A stretch of 55,332 bases of DNA from an uncultured Pelagibacteraceae bacterium (GCA_902586025.1 CACIFV010000006.1:1-55332); one strand, 5' to 3'; positions 8,176-16,559 are shown, counted from the stretch's first letter. Notes: generated from the letters alone by a model not told the origin. Translations and numbers: made by a program.

Positions 8176-8313
8176 TTAATTACCGTAAGGTATTCCAACT
8201 AATTTTCCATTTTCATTATAAAAATAAAAAAAGTTCGGGTTTATAACCTTAGGCTTTTTTGAAAGCGTTTTAGATTTATTTGTTGATTTATTTTTTTTTA
8301 ATTTACGTTTCAC
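8176..8313 (-). CDS. Small lysine-rich protein (45 aa), antisense to neighbours
   Basis: Reading the minus strand in the gap after the photolyase gene gives a GTG-initiated frame of 45 codons ending in TAA at 8176-8178. The N-terminal half is almost all Lys, Ser, Thr and Asn; the C-terminal third reads NPNFFYFYNENGKLVGIPYGN, a compact protein-like motif unlike random AT-rich translation. The GTG start has only a weak AAAAAGAT upstream. There is no signal peptide. The tail pattern of an aromatic patch plus GKLVG(I)PYG suggests a folded or peptide-binding end. Function unknown; it may be missed by annotation pipelines because of its length and start codon. Confidence 0.5.
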   Translation of the reverse strand: MKRKLKKNKSTNKSKTLSKKPKVINPNFFYFYNENGKLVGIPYGN

Positions 8314-8424
8314 ATCTTTTTATTACTGAAAAAAATAAGGTAAACTATTGATAACTTTTCAACCCAGATATGCATTTATTCTTAATCAATAAATTCAAAT
8401 TAAGTATATCTATTCATTTTACTT

Positions 8425-11016
8425 ATGAAATTATCTGAATTATTTCAGCAAAATGGCTTTGATTTAGGAAATCTAAAAGAATCCTTTGGACTAATAGATG
8501 GAATATCAGAGCACATAATAGCTGGAAGTGATGAAGTTTTAGCAAAGCAGCATCAAATTTCAGAAAACATTTATTTTTTAATTAAAGGCAAAGCTACATT
8601 TACCAAGTATTTTGAAACTAAATCTATAACCTTTGCAAAAATAACAAAGCCTGCAACACCATTAGGTATATCTGGACTTAATCAACCCAATAGATTTATG
8701 GGTGAAATATTTATTGAAGGTGGAACAGAATATATCTCGATAAAACTAGATGATTTAAAAGATTTACAACAAAAAAAAAGTAAACTTATATCAACATTAT
8801 ACTCAGCGATTTCTTTTTTTTCTTTCCAACTGCTTGTCTCTTCAAGAAATTTAAACACTTTGTATAAAGATGATGAAATACAAATTTCTCCGGGCATCCC
8901 ATCAGAAAAAAGTATTACGAATATACATAGAATTAAATCTGCTACTTTTTTTTCAACACTTACTGATGATGACTTAGAAAAGTTTATTAAATTAGGTAAT
9001 ATTAAGATGTATTCATCAAATCAATATATAGTTAAAGAGGGAGATGTTTCTAAAGGTTTAAAAATATTATTAAGTGGCAAAGTTGATGGCTTATTCCACA
9101 ATTTTATTAATGGAAAAATAATAAGAAATTTTAGAACCCTAACTAGAGCTGGTATTGCTTTAACTTTATCTTCTGGAAAAGGAGATTTTTTTAATCCATA
9201 TACAATTAAATCTACTAGGGATACAAAAGTTTTACATATTTCCAACGAAGCACTTGAAAATCTGATTATTTCTGACCCAGAATTATCAATAAAGATTTTC
9301 AAAAGACAATTGTGGCAATTAGGTCGTTTCCAACAAAGTGCAACTGGTCTGACAAAATATTCAGCGGAAAACGAATTAGAATTTGTTAATTTATTATTGA
9401 AAGATAATACTGCAAGAATACCTGCTAGTTCTAAGTTATATAGTATTCCACACTTATTAAAGAGTACTCATACTTATGCAATGGCATTTGATGTTGTTTA
9501 CGAACTACTTATTAAAGGAAATGAGATAGAAAAATCATTATCTAGTTTAATAAAAGATACCTTAAATAATTTAGAAAGAGAGTCTCGTTTCCACAGCCAA
9601 TTAAATATTATTTATAATAGAGTTTCAAATTCTTCTAGTGATTCAGATAAAACAAAATTAAGAGAGTTAACCAATTCAAATTTCACCAAAGCTTTTGATA
9701 ATGTTAAATATGTAATTAAGGGTTGGGAAAATTTGCCAGATGAACCAACAAATATTTTTTTTTACAATCACTTAGCAGCTATAGATGATAATCAGCTTGC
9801 AAATGGGCATTCATTTTCAATCGACAGTCATTTCATCAGTTCAAAAATATTACATCCAAAATATAATGATGGAGGCCAACGTATCGTTAGAACAAGTCGG
9901 AACACAGAATTTTGGAGATATAATTACTATGAAAATTTAGATTACATTTTTGTTCATACACCAGAGTCTGATAAGTTGGACGAAAGCGAAGAGGAAAAGA
10001 AATTAAGAAAACAAAAACTTTTTGACGAAGCTCAAAAGGTATTTAATCAAAAACAACCGATTGTAATTGCCCCCGAAGGAACATCAGAAACAGAAGATAA
10101 TAAAACAATAACATCTCCAGGACCATTTAAAGCTGGTGCATTTAATCTTGCATTTAAACTTAATCCTAAACCAAAACTAATTCCAATTGCCCTTGCTAAT
10201 TTTGATTACCCAGTTTCTAAAACAATATATTCAGCAGTTATTAAGGAGCCAATAACAATAAGTGATCATGTCAAAGATCCAGAAAATCAAGAGGAAATGA
10301 AAAGCTTCTTAGATAATTACAGAACCAAATTTAGATCTTATGTAGAAGAGGCTATTGATTTAGCTAAAAATGTTCAAGACAACATAGATAAAATAGAAAA
10401 TTTGAAAACTAATGTAAATTTAGTTAGTCCAGTTGAAGAAGAGTTTGAGCTCGACGTTAGAGAATTAGAACATAATTCTTTTCAACAGACAAAAACAAAT
10501 AATAGTGTTGCTTTGTATGGAAGTTCAACTTTTAAAATGTGGGATAATGCCAAAAATGATTTATCAATAAGTAATCTTTATAATTTAGGCTTTGGGGGTT
10601 CAACTTTAGTCTCTTGTAGAAGATATTTTGATAGATTGGTTGCTCCTTTAAATCCATCTAATCTTTTCTTTTATGCTGGAGATAATGATATTGGATATGG
10701 AATGGATAGCGATGAATTGTTAAAAGAATTTTTATTATTTTCTAATCAAGTTGAAGAAAAACTACCAAATGCGAAATGTTTTTTTATATCTATTAAACCT
10801 AGTCCTTTTAGAAGGGATCTTATGACAACAATTTTAGATGCGAATTCAAAGATAAAAAAACACTTAACCAATTTAAAAATGTGGGATTATGTTGATATTA
10901 CAACACCCATGATAAATGCTGGTTATGATAAGTTTTACGATGAAGATCCACTACATATGAATGAACTTGGATATAGTTTATTAAGTAAGCTTGTAAGAGA
11001 CAAAATTTATAACTAA
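8425..11016 (+). CDS. Fusion: two cNMP-binding-like domains + PlsC-type acyltransferase + SGNH hydrolase
   Basis: This 863-residue protein is a three-part fusion. Residues about 20-125 and 165-290 resemble two cyclic-nucleotide-binding (CAP_ED) beta-barrels; the second contains the typical IVKEGDVSKGLKILLSGKV pattern. The usual phosphate-binding cassette (GE-A...R-A) is not evident in either, so the ligand is open. Residues about 435-620 are a glycerolipid acyltransferase of the PlsC type, with the H-x4-D motif at H449-D454 (NHLAAID) and the EGT motif at 551-553. Residues about 690-863 are an SGNH/GDSL esterase with all four blocks: GSS (699-701), GFGGST, GDND (752-755) and DPLH (841-844). 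No signal peptide is present. A DUF4174-like gene follows after 9 nt. The likely role is regulated acyl transfer or lipid remodelling, inferred only. Confidence 0.8.
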   Translation: MKLSELFQQNGFDLGNLKESFGLIDGISEHIIAGSDEVLAKQHQISENIYFLIKGKATFTKYFETKSITFAKITKPATPLGISGLNQPNRFMGEIFIEGGTEYISIKLDDLKDLQQKKSKLISTLYSAISFFSFQLLVSSRNLNTLYKDDEIQISPGIPSEKSITNIHRIKSATFFSTLTDDDLEKFIKLGNIKMYSSNQYIVKEGDVSKGLKILLSGKVDGLFHNFINGKIIRNFRTLTRAGIALTLSSGKGDFFNPYTIKSTRDTKVLHISNEALENLIISDPELSIKIFKRQLWQLGRFQQSATGLTKYSAENELEFVNLLLKDNTARIPASSKLYSIPHLLKSTHTYAMAFDVVYELLIKGNEIEKSLSSLIKDTLNNLERESRFHSQLNIIYNRVSNSSSDSDKTKLRELTNSNFTKAFDNVKYVIKGWENLPDEPTNIFFYNHLAAIDDNQLANGHSFSIDSHFISSKILHPKYNDGGQRIVRTSRNTEFWRYNYYENLDYIFVHTPESDKLDESEEEKKLRKQKLFDEAQKVFNQKQPIVIAPEGTSETEDNKTITSPGPFKAGAFNLAFKLNPKPKLIPIALANFDYPVSKTIYSAVIKEPITISDHVKDPENQEEMKSFLDNYRTKFRSYVEEAIDLAKNVQDNIDKIENLKTNVNLVSPVEEEFELDVRELEHNSFQQTKTNNSVALYGSSTFKMWDNAKNDLSISNLYNLGFGGSTLVSCRRYFDRLVAPLNPSNLFFYAGDNDIGYGMDSDELLKEFLLFSNQVEEKLPNAKCFFISIKPSPFRRDLMTTILDANSKIKKHLTNLKMWDYVDITTPMINAGYDKFYDEDPLHMNELGYSLLSKLVRDKIYN

Positions 11017-11025
11017 TATTTTTTA

Positions 11026-11568
11026 ATGAGTTTTAAAAAATATCTATGGAAATGTAGATTGTTAGTCCTCAATACGCCTAATTACAGCCATCCAGAATAT
11101 AAAAGATCAAAAGATTTATACCAAAAAGAAATTAAAGGCTTTCACAAAAGATATATAAAATTAGTTACAAAATTAGATAAATCAAAAAAATTTAAAGTTA
11201 CTTTAATTGGTTTTGATGGCACAATAAAAATTGAGCTAGATAAAGTATATACAAAAAAAATCTTTGGAATAGTTGATAAAATGCCAATGAATAAACTAAT
11301 CAAAGATAAAAAATTTAAACCATTAAATCTTTCTTTATTTTCAGATTATAAACCAGAGACAACCTTAAAAGGCTTAGGTTTTAAAGATAAAGAAAAGGCA
11401 TTGTTTACTGTTTCAGCTATAAAAAAAAGACCAATAAAATATCAAGTAAATGTTATTGCAACTATGCTAGGTAGGGCTAAAAATCATCCTAACAAAACAA
11501 AAGACATGAATGATGCTATAATTGTTTTTAAAAAATGGATGGAAAATTACAAAGCAAATAAAAAATGA
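11026..11568 (+). CDS. DUF4174-like protein with an extra C-terminal domain
   Basis: The 180-residue product has an N-terminal half resembling DUF4174: a KVTLIGFDGTIKIE segment near residues 57-70 followed by IFGIVDKMPMNKLI, matching the family's 'LIG-DG-K ... IDxMPMR' pattern. The family is of unknown function with a thioredoxin-like look. From about residue 110 a second basic helical region follows (KGLGFKDKEKAL ... NVIATMLGRAKNHPNKT ... FKKWMENY), which I do not recognise. There is no signal peptide. The gene starts 9 nt after the acyltransferase-SGNH fusion and its stop overlaps the pilin start by 4 nt, so the three are likely one operon. Confidence 0.65.
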   Translation: MSFKKYLWKCRLLVLNTPNYSHPEYKRSKDLYQKEIKGFHKRYIKLVTKLDKSKKFKVTLIGFDGTIKIELDKVYTKKIFGIVDKMPMNKLIKDKKFKPLNLSLFSDYKPETTLKGLGFKDKEKALFTVSAIKKRPIKYQVNVIATMLGRAKNHPNKTKDMNDAIIVFKKWMENYKANKK

Positions 11569-12059
11569 AAAATAAAGGCTTTACATTAATAGAACTCTTA
11601 GTTGTTGTAGCAATCATTGGGATCTTAGCTGCAGTAGGTGTAGTTGCTTATAGTGGTTATACAAGTGGTGCTAAAGCAAGTGCCGCAAAAGCAAATTTAA
11701 AATTAGTCACAAAATTTGTTTCTACTGAAATTATGAAATGTGTAATAGGAGAGGAATACATAATGGAAAAGACAATAGACTGTTCACAAAGAGCTGGAAG
11801 TCTTTATGTTTATAATGATGCTGCTAATTTAAAGAAACGAGTGGAAACATATTTTGATGGTAAACTAACAAATCCATATACTGGTGGGAAAGGTGTTGTT
11901 AGCAACAGTGGACTTCCTAATGGAGACAATGAGGTTGGAGAAATAAGACAACATGGTCAATCAACAGTGCCTGAAAGAATTAATTTTATGATATGTTTTA
12001 AATTACCTTGCTCAGATGCTAATAATAGAATTATAAAAACAATTATTTTACCTGAATAA
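11565..12059 (+). CDS. Type IV pilin-like protein (first copy)
   Basis: The 164-residue protein has a textbook class III signal: MKNKG, prepilin-peptidase cleavage before Phe6, Glu at position +5 of the mature chain, and a hydrophobic N-terminal helix (LLVVVAIIGILAAVGVVAY). The globular part contains cysteines near residues 54, 65, 144 and 149, probably forming disulfides, and a Gly-rich TGGKGVVSNSG loop. Its N-terminal 33 residues are nearly identical to the second pilin at 26109, while the rest differs. No assembly ATPase, platform protein or prepilin peptidase lies in the window, so the machinery must be elsewhere. ATGA overlap with the upstream gene indicates coupled translation. Confidence 0.9.
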   Translation: MKNKGFTLIELLVVVAIIGILAAVGVVAYSGYTSGAKASAAKANLKLVTKFVSTEIMKCVIGEEYIMEKTIDCSQRAGSLYVYNDAANLKKRVETYFDGKLTNPYTGGKGVVSNSGLPNGDNEVGEIRQHGQSTVPERINFMICFKLPCSDANNRIIKTIILPE

Positions 12060-12061
12060 AA

Positions 12062-12259
12062 ATGATTGAATTCTTATTTAAAGTATCACTACTAATCCTT
12101 GGTTTAATAGTTATTAGGTTTGGTATAATTCAGATTAGAAAGTACAAAAAAGGAGAAATTAGATCAAAGAATAATATTTTTAGTCAAATTTCATTTTTAA
12201 TTTTCTTTGCTGCAATTATAGGGTTAGTTATTTATTCAATTTTAGGCTTACTTGAGTAA
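12062..12259 (+). CDS. Small two-helix membrane protein (65 aa)
   Basis: The 65-residue product has two hydrophobic segments, near residues 3-21 and 42-63, separated by a basic loop (IRKYKKGEIRSKN) that should face the cytoplasm. It begins 2 nt after the pilin stop codon, so it is in the same operon and might serve as an accessory membrane protein, but nothing in the sequence shows a function. Similar two-helix proteins are common in small genomes and generally lack names. Confidence 0.7.
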   Translation: MIEFLFKVSLLILGLIVIRFGIIQIRKYKKGEIRSKNNIFSQISFLIFFAAIIGLVIYSILGLLE

Positions 12260-12303
12260 GCTAATTTATCTCATATATTAATTTTTAAATTCCAATAAAG
12301 AGC

Positions 12304-13737
12304 ATGATTATGAAAAAAATTATCTTCACTTTTCTCAGTATTTTATCTGTATTTAGTTATGCTAACGCTAAAGATTTTTTCCTAAATATAACTGATCAAA
12401 TAGCAGAAAATGAGTTTCGACTAAGCTACGGAGTTTCAGTTACTGATGTTAATAAAGATAATAAATATGATTTTGTAGTAACTGGCTTTGGTTTCAAAAA
12501 TTTAGCCCTTTCTTATAAGGATGGAAAATTAATAAACATTGTAAATGAAAAAATATTTACAGATGAAGAAAGAAGAACGATAGGTGTTGCCGCATGTGAT
12601 ATCGATCAAGATGGCTATGAGGAAATATATTTTTTAAATACTGATACATACAGTGGATCAAAAATTTATTCTGATCGACTAATAGATTTAAATAACAATA
12701 AATTCGAGGATTTATTTGAAAAAGAAATCAATCAAAGTGAATTAAACTTAACTGCAGGTAGGTCAGTTGTTTGTGTAGATAGAAATGGTGATGGTGCATA
12801 TGGTATTTATGTTGCAAATTATGGAGGTCCTACTCGATTTTATGAATTAATTAGAGATCGAATAAAAGATCAAGCTAAATCATTATCAATTGATAAAATT
12901 ACTGGAGGTAGAGCTATTGTTTCAGGACATATTCTTTCGGATAGATCTGATATTTTTGCAGCAAATGAGAGAGGAGACAACTTTTTATATTATAATTCTA
13001 AAGGTTCTTTCCAAGATGTTGCTGAAGAGTATGCAGTACAAGATAGATTTGAAAATGGTAGAGGAACAGCTTTGAGTGACCTTTTGTATAGAGGAAGATT
13101 AGATATCTTATCTTCAAACTGGGATGGAATGCATAGAGCATATGTTTTAGATGGAGATAAATTTAAAGATATATCAACATCTCCATATAATGATCCTACT
13201 AAAATTAGAACAGTTATTTCAGCTGATTTTGATAATGATGGATATGATGAAATTTTCATGAATAATATTGGAGAACCAAATAAACTTTTCAAAGTTTTAG
13301 AGGGTGGAAAATTTAAAGAAATTAAAATGGAAAATGGTTTAGAGACTGTTGGTCTTGGAACTGGTGCAGCTGTTGCGGATGTTGATGGAGATGGAATTTT
13401 AGAACTATTAGTTTCACATGGTGAGTCAGGTTTTCAGCCGTTAACTTTATATAAAGCAGATATAAAAAATTTTAATTATTTAAGAATTAAACCACTTAAT
13501 CAGTTTGGAGCTCCAGCAAGAGGTGCAACAGTAACAATGAAATCTAATAAAAGAATTCACTCAAAAACAATAGATGCAGGCTCAGGATATCTTTGTCAGA
13601 TGGAACCCGTTGCTCATTATGGGATAAGAAAAGACGAAAAAGACTTTAAAGTTGAAATTAAATGGACCGATGGATCAATAGAATCATTTGATATTGATGA
13701 ATTAAATAAAACTTACGAATTTAGACAAAAATTATAG
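12304..13737 (+). CDS. Secreted FG-GAP/VCBS repeat protein with ASPIC/UnbV domain
   Basis: The 477-residue protein starts with a cleavable signal peptide (MKKIIFTFLSILSVFSYANA). It carries several FG-GAP/VCBS-type calcium-binding repeats of the pattern D-x-[ND]-x-D-G near residues 53, 99, 158, 308 and 356 (for example DVNKDNKYD, DIDQDGYEE, DRNGDGAYG, DFDNDGYDE, DVDGDGILE). This indicates a beta-propeller outside the cytoplasm. The C-terminal 90 residues fit the ASPIC/UnbV domain (RGATVTMKSNKR ... DAGSGYLCQMEP ... WTDG) of the CRTAC1 family. The usual role is surface or extracellular protein binding. A second ATG at 12310 is an equally good start. It lies between pilin and small membrane genes. 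Confidence 0.85.
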   Translation: MIMKKIIFTFLSILSVFSYANAKDFFLNITDQIAENEFRLSYGVSVTDVNKDNKYDFVVTGFGFKNLALSYKDGKLINIVNEKIFTDEERRTIGVAACDIDQDGYEEIYFLNTDTYSGSKIYSDRLIDLNNNKFEDLFEKEINQSELNLTAGRSVVCVDRNGDGAYGIYVANYGGPTRFYELIRDRIKDQAKSLSIDKITGGRAIVSGHILSDRSDIFAANERGDNFLYYNSKGSFQDVAEEYAVQDRFENGRGTALSDLLYRGRLDILSSNWDGMHRAYVLDGDKFKDISTSPYNDPTKIRTVISADFDNDGYDEIFMNNIGEPNKLFKVLEGGKFKEIKMENGLETVGLGTGAAVADVDGDGILELLVSHGESGFQPLTLYKADIKNFNYLRIKPLNQFGAPARGATVTMKSNKRIHSKTIDAGSGYLCQMEPVAHYGIRKDEKDFKVEIKWTDGSIESFDIDELNKTYEFRQKL

Positions 13738-13795
13738 GACAATACTGCTCATTATATAGTGTTGAAAAATTATAAAGCTTTTATATATCAATCGT

Positions 13796-13939
13796 ATGAC
13801 TATTTGTTCTTTATCATTATTGGCATTATTTGTTTCAGGAATTGTAATGTATCTTTTAAGAGAACCATCTAAGGAAGAATTAAAAAAATTCAATAGTAAA
13901 ACCCAAGACCGAAGTAACTGGTCAAATATGGGTTTTTAA
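13796..13939 (+). CDS. Small single-pass membrane protein (47 aa)
   Basis: An ATG at 13796 opens a 47-codon frame ending at TAA 13937-13939. Residues 4-21 are a hydrophobic helix (CSLSLLALFVSGIVMYLL), followed by a charged tail with REPSKEELKKF and a polar end (DRSNWSNMGF). The clean helix-plus-charged-tail layout and its fit into the gap between two genes on the same strand support it. It ends 11 nt before the next ATG. Function unknown. Confidence 0.55.
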   Translation: MTICSLSLLALFVSGIVMYLLREPSKEELKKFNSKTQDRSNWSNMGF

Positions 13940-13950
13940 ATCATTTATTA

Positions 13951-14652
13951 ATGCATAGTATTAAAAATATACTTAGTCTTATTATATTTGTTATTTTTTT
14001 TTCAATTCCGATAAATTCAGCAAATTCTCAAGAAAAAAACTATTATCAAGATATCGTTAATGATTGGAATAAAATTTTCCCAGACAGAAATAGAAATGCG
14101 GCAGGTCCTAAATTTTTCAAATATATAATTGATAAAGATATCTCTTATGAAGATTTTGTAGAATATAATAAATTATATTGTGCAGTATCAGGTTCTTTAA
14201 TAAGTCCAAATGCTGTTCCAGAATATGTTTATTTAACTGAAAACAATACGGGTAAGAAGATATGTGGTGAATATTATAGATGCTGCATTCCGTGCTCCTG
14301 CGATTTAATGAAATATTCAAAAACAACTAAAATGAAACATAAATTTAAAGGCATAGAAAAAGAATTTTATGTTTTCACAATTGAAAATCCTTGTGGGAAA
14401 ACAGATTTTCCTGAAAGGGTAAACAAAAAATATTTTTGCAATGGCAATGATTTAGATACGAAACAAGTTTCTGTAATAGATGGAAAATTAGTTATTGGTC
14501 TATTACACAAAGCCAAAACCTGCACTCAATATAATGTTAATGCTATAGATAGACACCAAGTGACAGGTAGATATTGTAATCTTAGAAATAATACTCCATT
14601 AGATCAACTTCAGTCAGGTATGGGAGATATATTCATTAAACTTGCAAGATAA
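13951..14652 (+). CDS. Secreted cysteine-rich protein of unknown function
   Basis: The 233-residue product has a signal peptide ending near residue 26 (INSANSQ). The mature part carries about ten cysteines, including a dense cluster ICGEYYRCCIPCSCD near residues 104-118 and further single cysteines in NPCGK, YFCNG, KTCTQ and RYCNL. In a periplasmic protein such a pattern means several disulfides or a metal site; CC-x2-C-x-C is reminiscent of copper or iron-sulfur binding but does not match a motif I know. An H-x-V-T-G-R-Y-C segment lies near 206. It follows the FG-GAP protein and a small membrane protein on the same strand. I do not recognise the family. Confidence 0.75.
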   Translation: MHSIKNILSLIIFVIFFSIPINSANSQEKNYYQDIVNDWNKIFPDRNRNAAGPKFFKYIIDKDISYEDFVEYNKLYCAVSGSLISPNAVPEYVYLTENNTGKKICGEYYRCCIPCSCDLMKYSKTTKMKHKFKGIEKEFYVFTIENPCGKTDFPERVNKKYFCNGNDLDTKQVSVIDGKLVIGLLHKAKTCTQYNVNAIDRHQVTGRYCNLRNNTPLDQLQSGMGDIFIKLAR

Positions 14653-14676
14653 CACCAAGATTATATATTCATCAAA

Positions 14677-14946
14677 ATGGTATTATATAACGAAAAAATT
14701 AAACACCTTAGTTGTTCAGATTTAAGGGTATTTTTGAAAAGATTGGTCAAAGATAAGATAGAAAAAGAGTGGACCGAGGACTTCATTGATAATATGAACC
14801 TCGTAATAATTCCAAGAATGACAATAAAAAGACGTTATGAGAATAAGGGTATAGATATGTCAAGACTGATTGATAATCCTACCTACTATAAGCATGTCAA
14901 AAAGAGCGTCGACTCCCGTGGCAATCTTGAATTTAAAGATCGATAA
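14677..14946 (+). CDS. Small charged cytoplasmic protein of unknown function (89 aa)
   Basis: The 89-residue product has no signal peptide or membrane segment. It is highly charged and predicted to be helical, with LRVFLKRLVKDKIEKEW near the N-terminus and a basic middle part (PRMTIKRRYENKG). A single cysteine (LSCSDL) lies near residue 13. It starts 24 nt after the Cys-rich secreted protein gene. Its codons include somewhat more G and C (for example GTCGACTCCCGTGGC near 14908) than its neighbours, which may hint at a different history, but the gene is too short to judge. I do not recognise the family. Confidence 0.6.
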   Translation: MVLYNEKIKHLSCSDLRVFLKRLVKDKIEKEWTEDFIDNMNLVIIPRMTIKRRYENKGIDMSRLIDNPTYYKHVKKSVDSRGNLEFKDR

Positions 14947-15032
14947 TTATTTCCGATATGCCAATTTAATCCCTAGCACTGCATTCATATTTTCTGTAAG
15001 CTGTTTTAAAAAAACAAACTTAAGAGGGAAAT

Positions 15033-16007
15033 ATGAACAAATATTTTAAAATAATTGTTGCTTTATTATCGTCTCTATTTTTAAGTTTCTCAGCAAATTC
15101 AACTGAAGTAAAATTTGGACACGTAGGAAAACCTGGATCTTTATTTTCTGCATCAGTTGATCATTTTGCTAAACTTGCAAATGAGAGATTAGGCAGCAAA
15201 GGAAAAGTAACTGTTTTTGGTTCTTCGCAACTTGGTAAAGACAAACAAGGAATGCAAAAACTAAAATTGGGTACAGTTAACATGTGGTTACCTTCATCAG
15301 TAATGGCATCTATTCATGATGAGTTTGGTGTATTTGATATGCCTTTCATTATTAAAGACAGAAAACACATGAATAAAGTTGAAAGCCAAGTTTTACCAGG
15401 AATGTTTAAAAATCTTGAAGATAAAACTGGATACAAAGTTATTGCTGTTTGGGAAAATGGATTTAGACATATCACAAACAACACTAGACCAATTAACACT
15501 CCAGGTGACTTAAAAGGAATTAAATTAAGAACACCTAAATCAAAATGGAGAGTTAAAATGTTCCAATCATATGGTGCAAACCCAACTCCAATGTCTTTCT
15601 CAGAAGTATTTACTGCTTTGAAAACAGGAACAATGGATGGACAAGAAAACCCATATGCTCAGATTGCTAGTGCTAAATTCCAAGAAGTTCAAAAATATCT
15701 ATCAATCACAGGTCACGTTTACACTCCTGCTTATGTAACAGTACATAAAGACCACTGGAGCAAACTACCTGCAGATGTACAAAGTATTTTAGAGCAAGCT
15801 GCTAAAGATACACAAAAATTTGTGTACGCTGAAGCTGCTAATCTTGAAAAATCTTTATTGGGAGTTATCAAATCAGCTGGAGTTCAAGTTAATGAAGCTG
15901 ATAAAGGTGCTTTCATTAGTGCAAGTAAAGGAATATACGATCAATTCGCGTCAGAAGTACCAACTGGTGGTGCGTTAATTGATAAAGTATCGTCTTTAGC
16001 AAATTAA
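15033..16007 (+). CDS. TRAP transporter periplasmic solute receptor (DctP type, first system)
   Basis: The 324-residue protein has a signal peptide (to about residue 23, SFSANS) and the DctP receptor fold. The carboxylate-binding arginine is expected in IKLRTPKS near residue 165 and the second lobe motif is MDGQENPYAQ near 205. The substrate is presumably an organic acid. A strong Shine-Dalgarno (AAGAGGGAAAT) precedes the ATG. It heads the TRAP-crotonase-CoA-transferase operon, so the imported acid may be activated to a CoA thioester. A hairpin directly follows, probably giving this gene higher mRNA levels than the permease genes. Confidence 0.92.
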   Translation: MNKYFKIIVALLSSLFLSFSANSTEVKFGHVGKPGSLFSASVDHFAKLANERLGSKGKVTVFGSSQLGKDKQGMQKLKLGTVNMWLPSSVMASIHDEFGVFDMPFIIKDRKHMNKVESQVLPGMFKNLEDKTGYKVIAVWENGFRHITNNTRPINTPGDLKGIKLRTPKSKWRVKMFQSYGANPTPMSFSEVFTALKTGTMDGQENPYAQIASAKFQEVQKYLSITGHVYTPAYVTVHKDHWSKLPADVQSILEQAAKDTQKFVYAEAANLEKSLLGVIKSAGVQVNEADKGAFISASKGIYDQFASEVPTGGALIDKVSSLAN

Positions 16008-16019
16008 CATAATTTGTAA

Positions 16020-16042
16020 CAGGCCCTCTACCAGAGGGCCTG
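16020..16042 (+). promoter_or_regulatory. Intercistronic hairpin between TRAP receptor and small permease
   Basis: CAGGCCCTCT (16020-16029) and AGAGGGCCTG (16033-16042) form a perfect 10-bp GC-rich stem with a 3-nt loop. It is followed by eight A rather than a T run, so it is unlikely to be a classical terminator. It sits only 7 nt before the ATG of the small permease gene. It may protect the receptor mRNA 3' end from exonucleases and restrict ribosome access to the next gene. Confidence 0.75.
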
Positions 16043-16049
16043 AAAAAAA

Positions 16050-16559
16050 ATGACATTGCAAAAATTTATAAATTCTTACGAAAAAATATTAAAACTAATA
16101 CTGTTTATAATGATGGTAGCATTAGCAGTAACAGTTTTGCTTGGTGTCACTTTTCGTTTTGCTGGCAGCGCTTTGGTTTGGTATGACGAGGTTGCAGCTG
16201 TTCAGCTTGCTTGGATAACTTATTACGGTTCAGCCTATGCGGCTTTGAAAGGTGCTCATATAAGTGTTCCAAGTATTTTTAAAGCTTTTCCATTAGTACT
16301 TAGAAAAATTTTCTTTGTAGTGTCAAAATTGGTTGTTTATGGTTTTTTAATATTATTGGCTTACTATGGTTATTTGGTTTTAACTCTTATAACAGGAGAA
16401 ACCTTAGTAACATTAGAGTGGGTTCCGCAACCCTTTGTGCAATCAGTTATTCCAATTGCATCATGTTTATTTATTTTATCTGAAACTTTAAGAATTCCTG
16501 AAGATTATAAAAATTTAGTTCTTCAAACAACAGGTGACGAGCAAACAGGAGATATTTAA
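16050..16559 (+). CDS. TRAP transporter small permease (DctQ, first system)
   Basis: The 169-residue protein has four hydrophobic helices and the DctQ-type pattern, including VLLGVTFRFAGSALVWYDEVA near residues 28-48 and WITYYGSAYAALKGAHI near 53. It pairs with the large permease to form the membrane part of the TRAP importer, driven by a sodium or proton gradient. The usual Shine-Dalgarno is absent: the start lies 7 nt after the closing base of a strong hairpin, within an A run. Its stop overlaps the start of the large permease gene (TAATG). Confidence 0.9.
   Translation: MTLQKFINSYEKILKLILFIMMVALAVTVLLGVTFRFAGSALVWYDEVAAVQLAWITYYGSAYAALKGAHISVPSIFKAFPLVLRKIFFVVSKLVVYGFLILLAYYGYLVLTLITGETLVTLEWVPQPFVQSVIPIASCLFILSETLRIPEDYKNLVLQTTGDEQTGDI

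Noticed and set aside
16020-16042. Hairpin between TRAP receptor and permease as a full intrinsic terminator
   Set aside because: It is followed by A residues instead of a U run and lies 7 nt from the next start, so it was recorded as an intercistronic hairpin.
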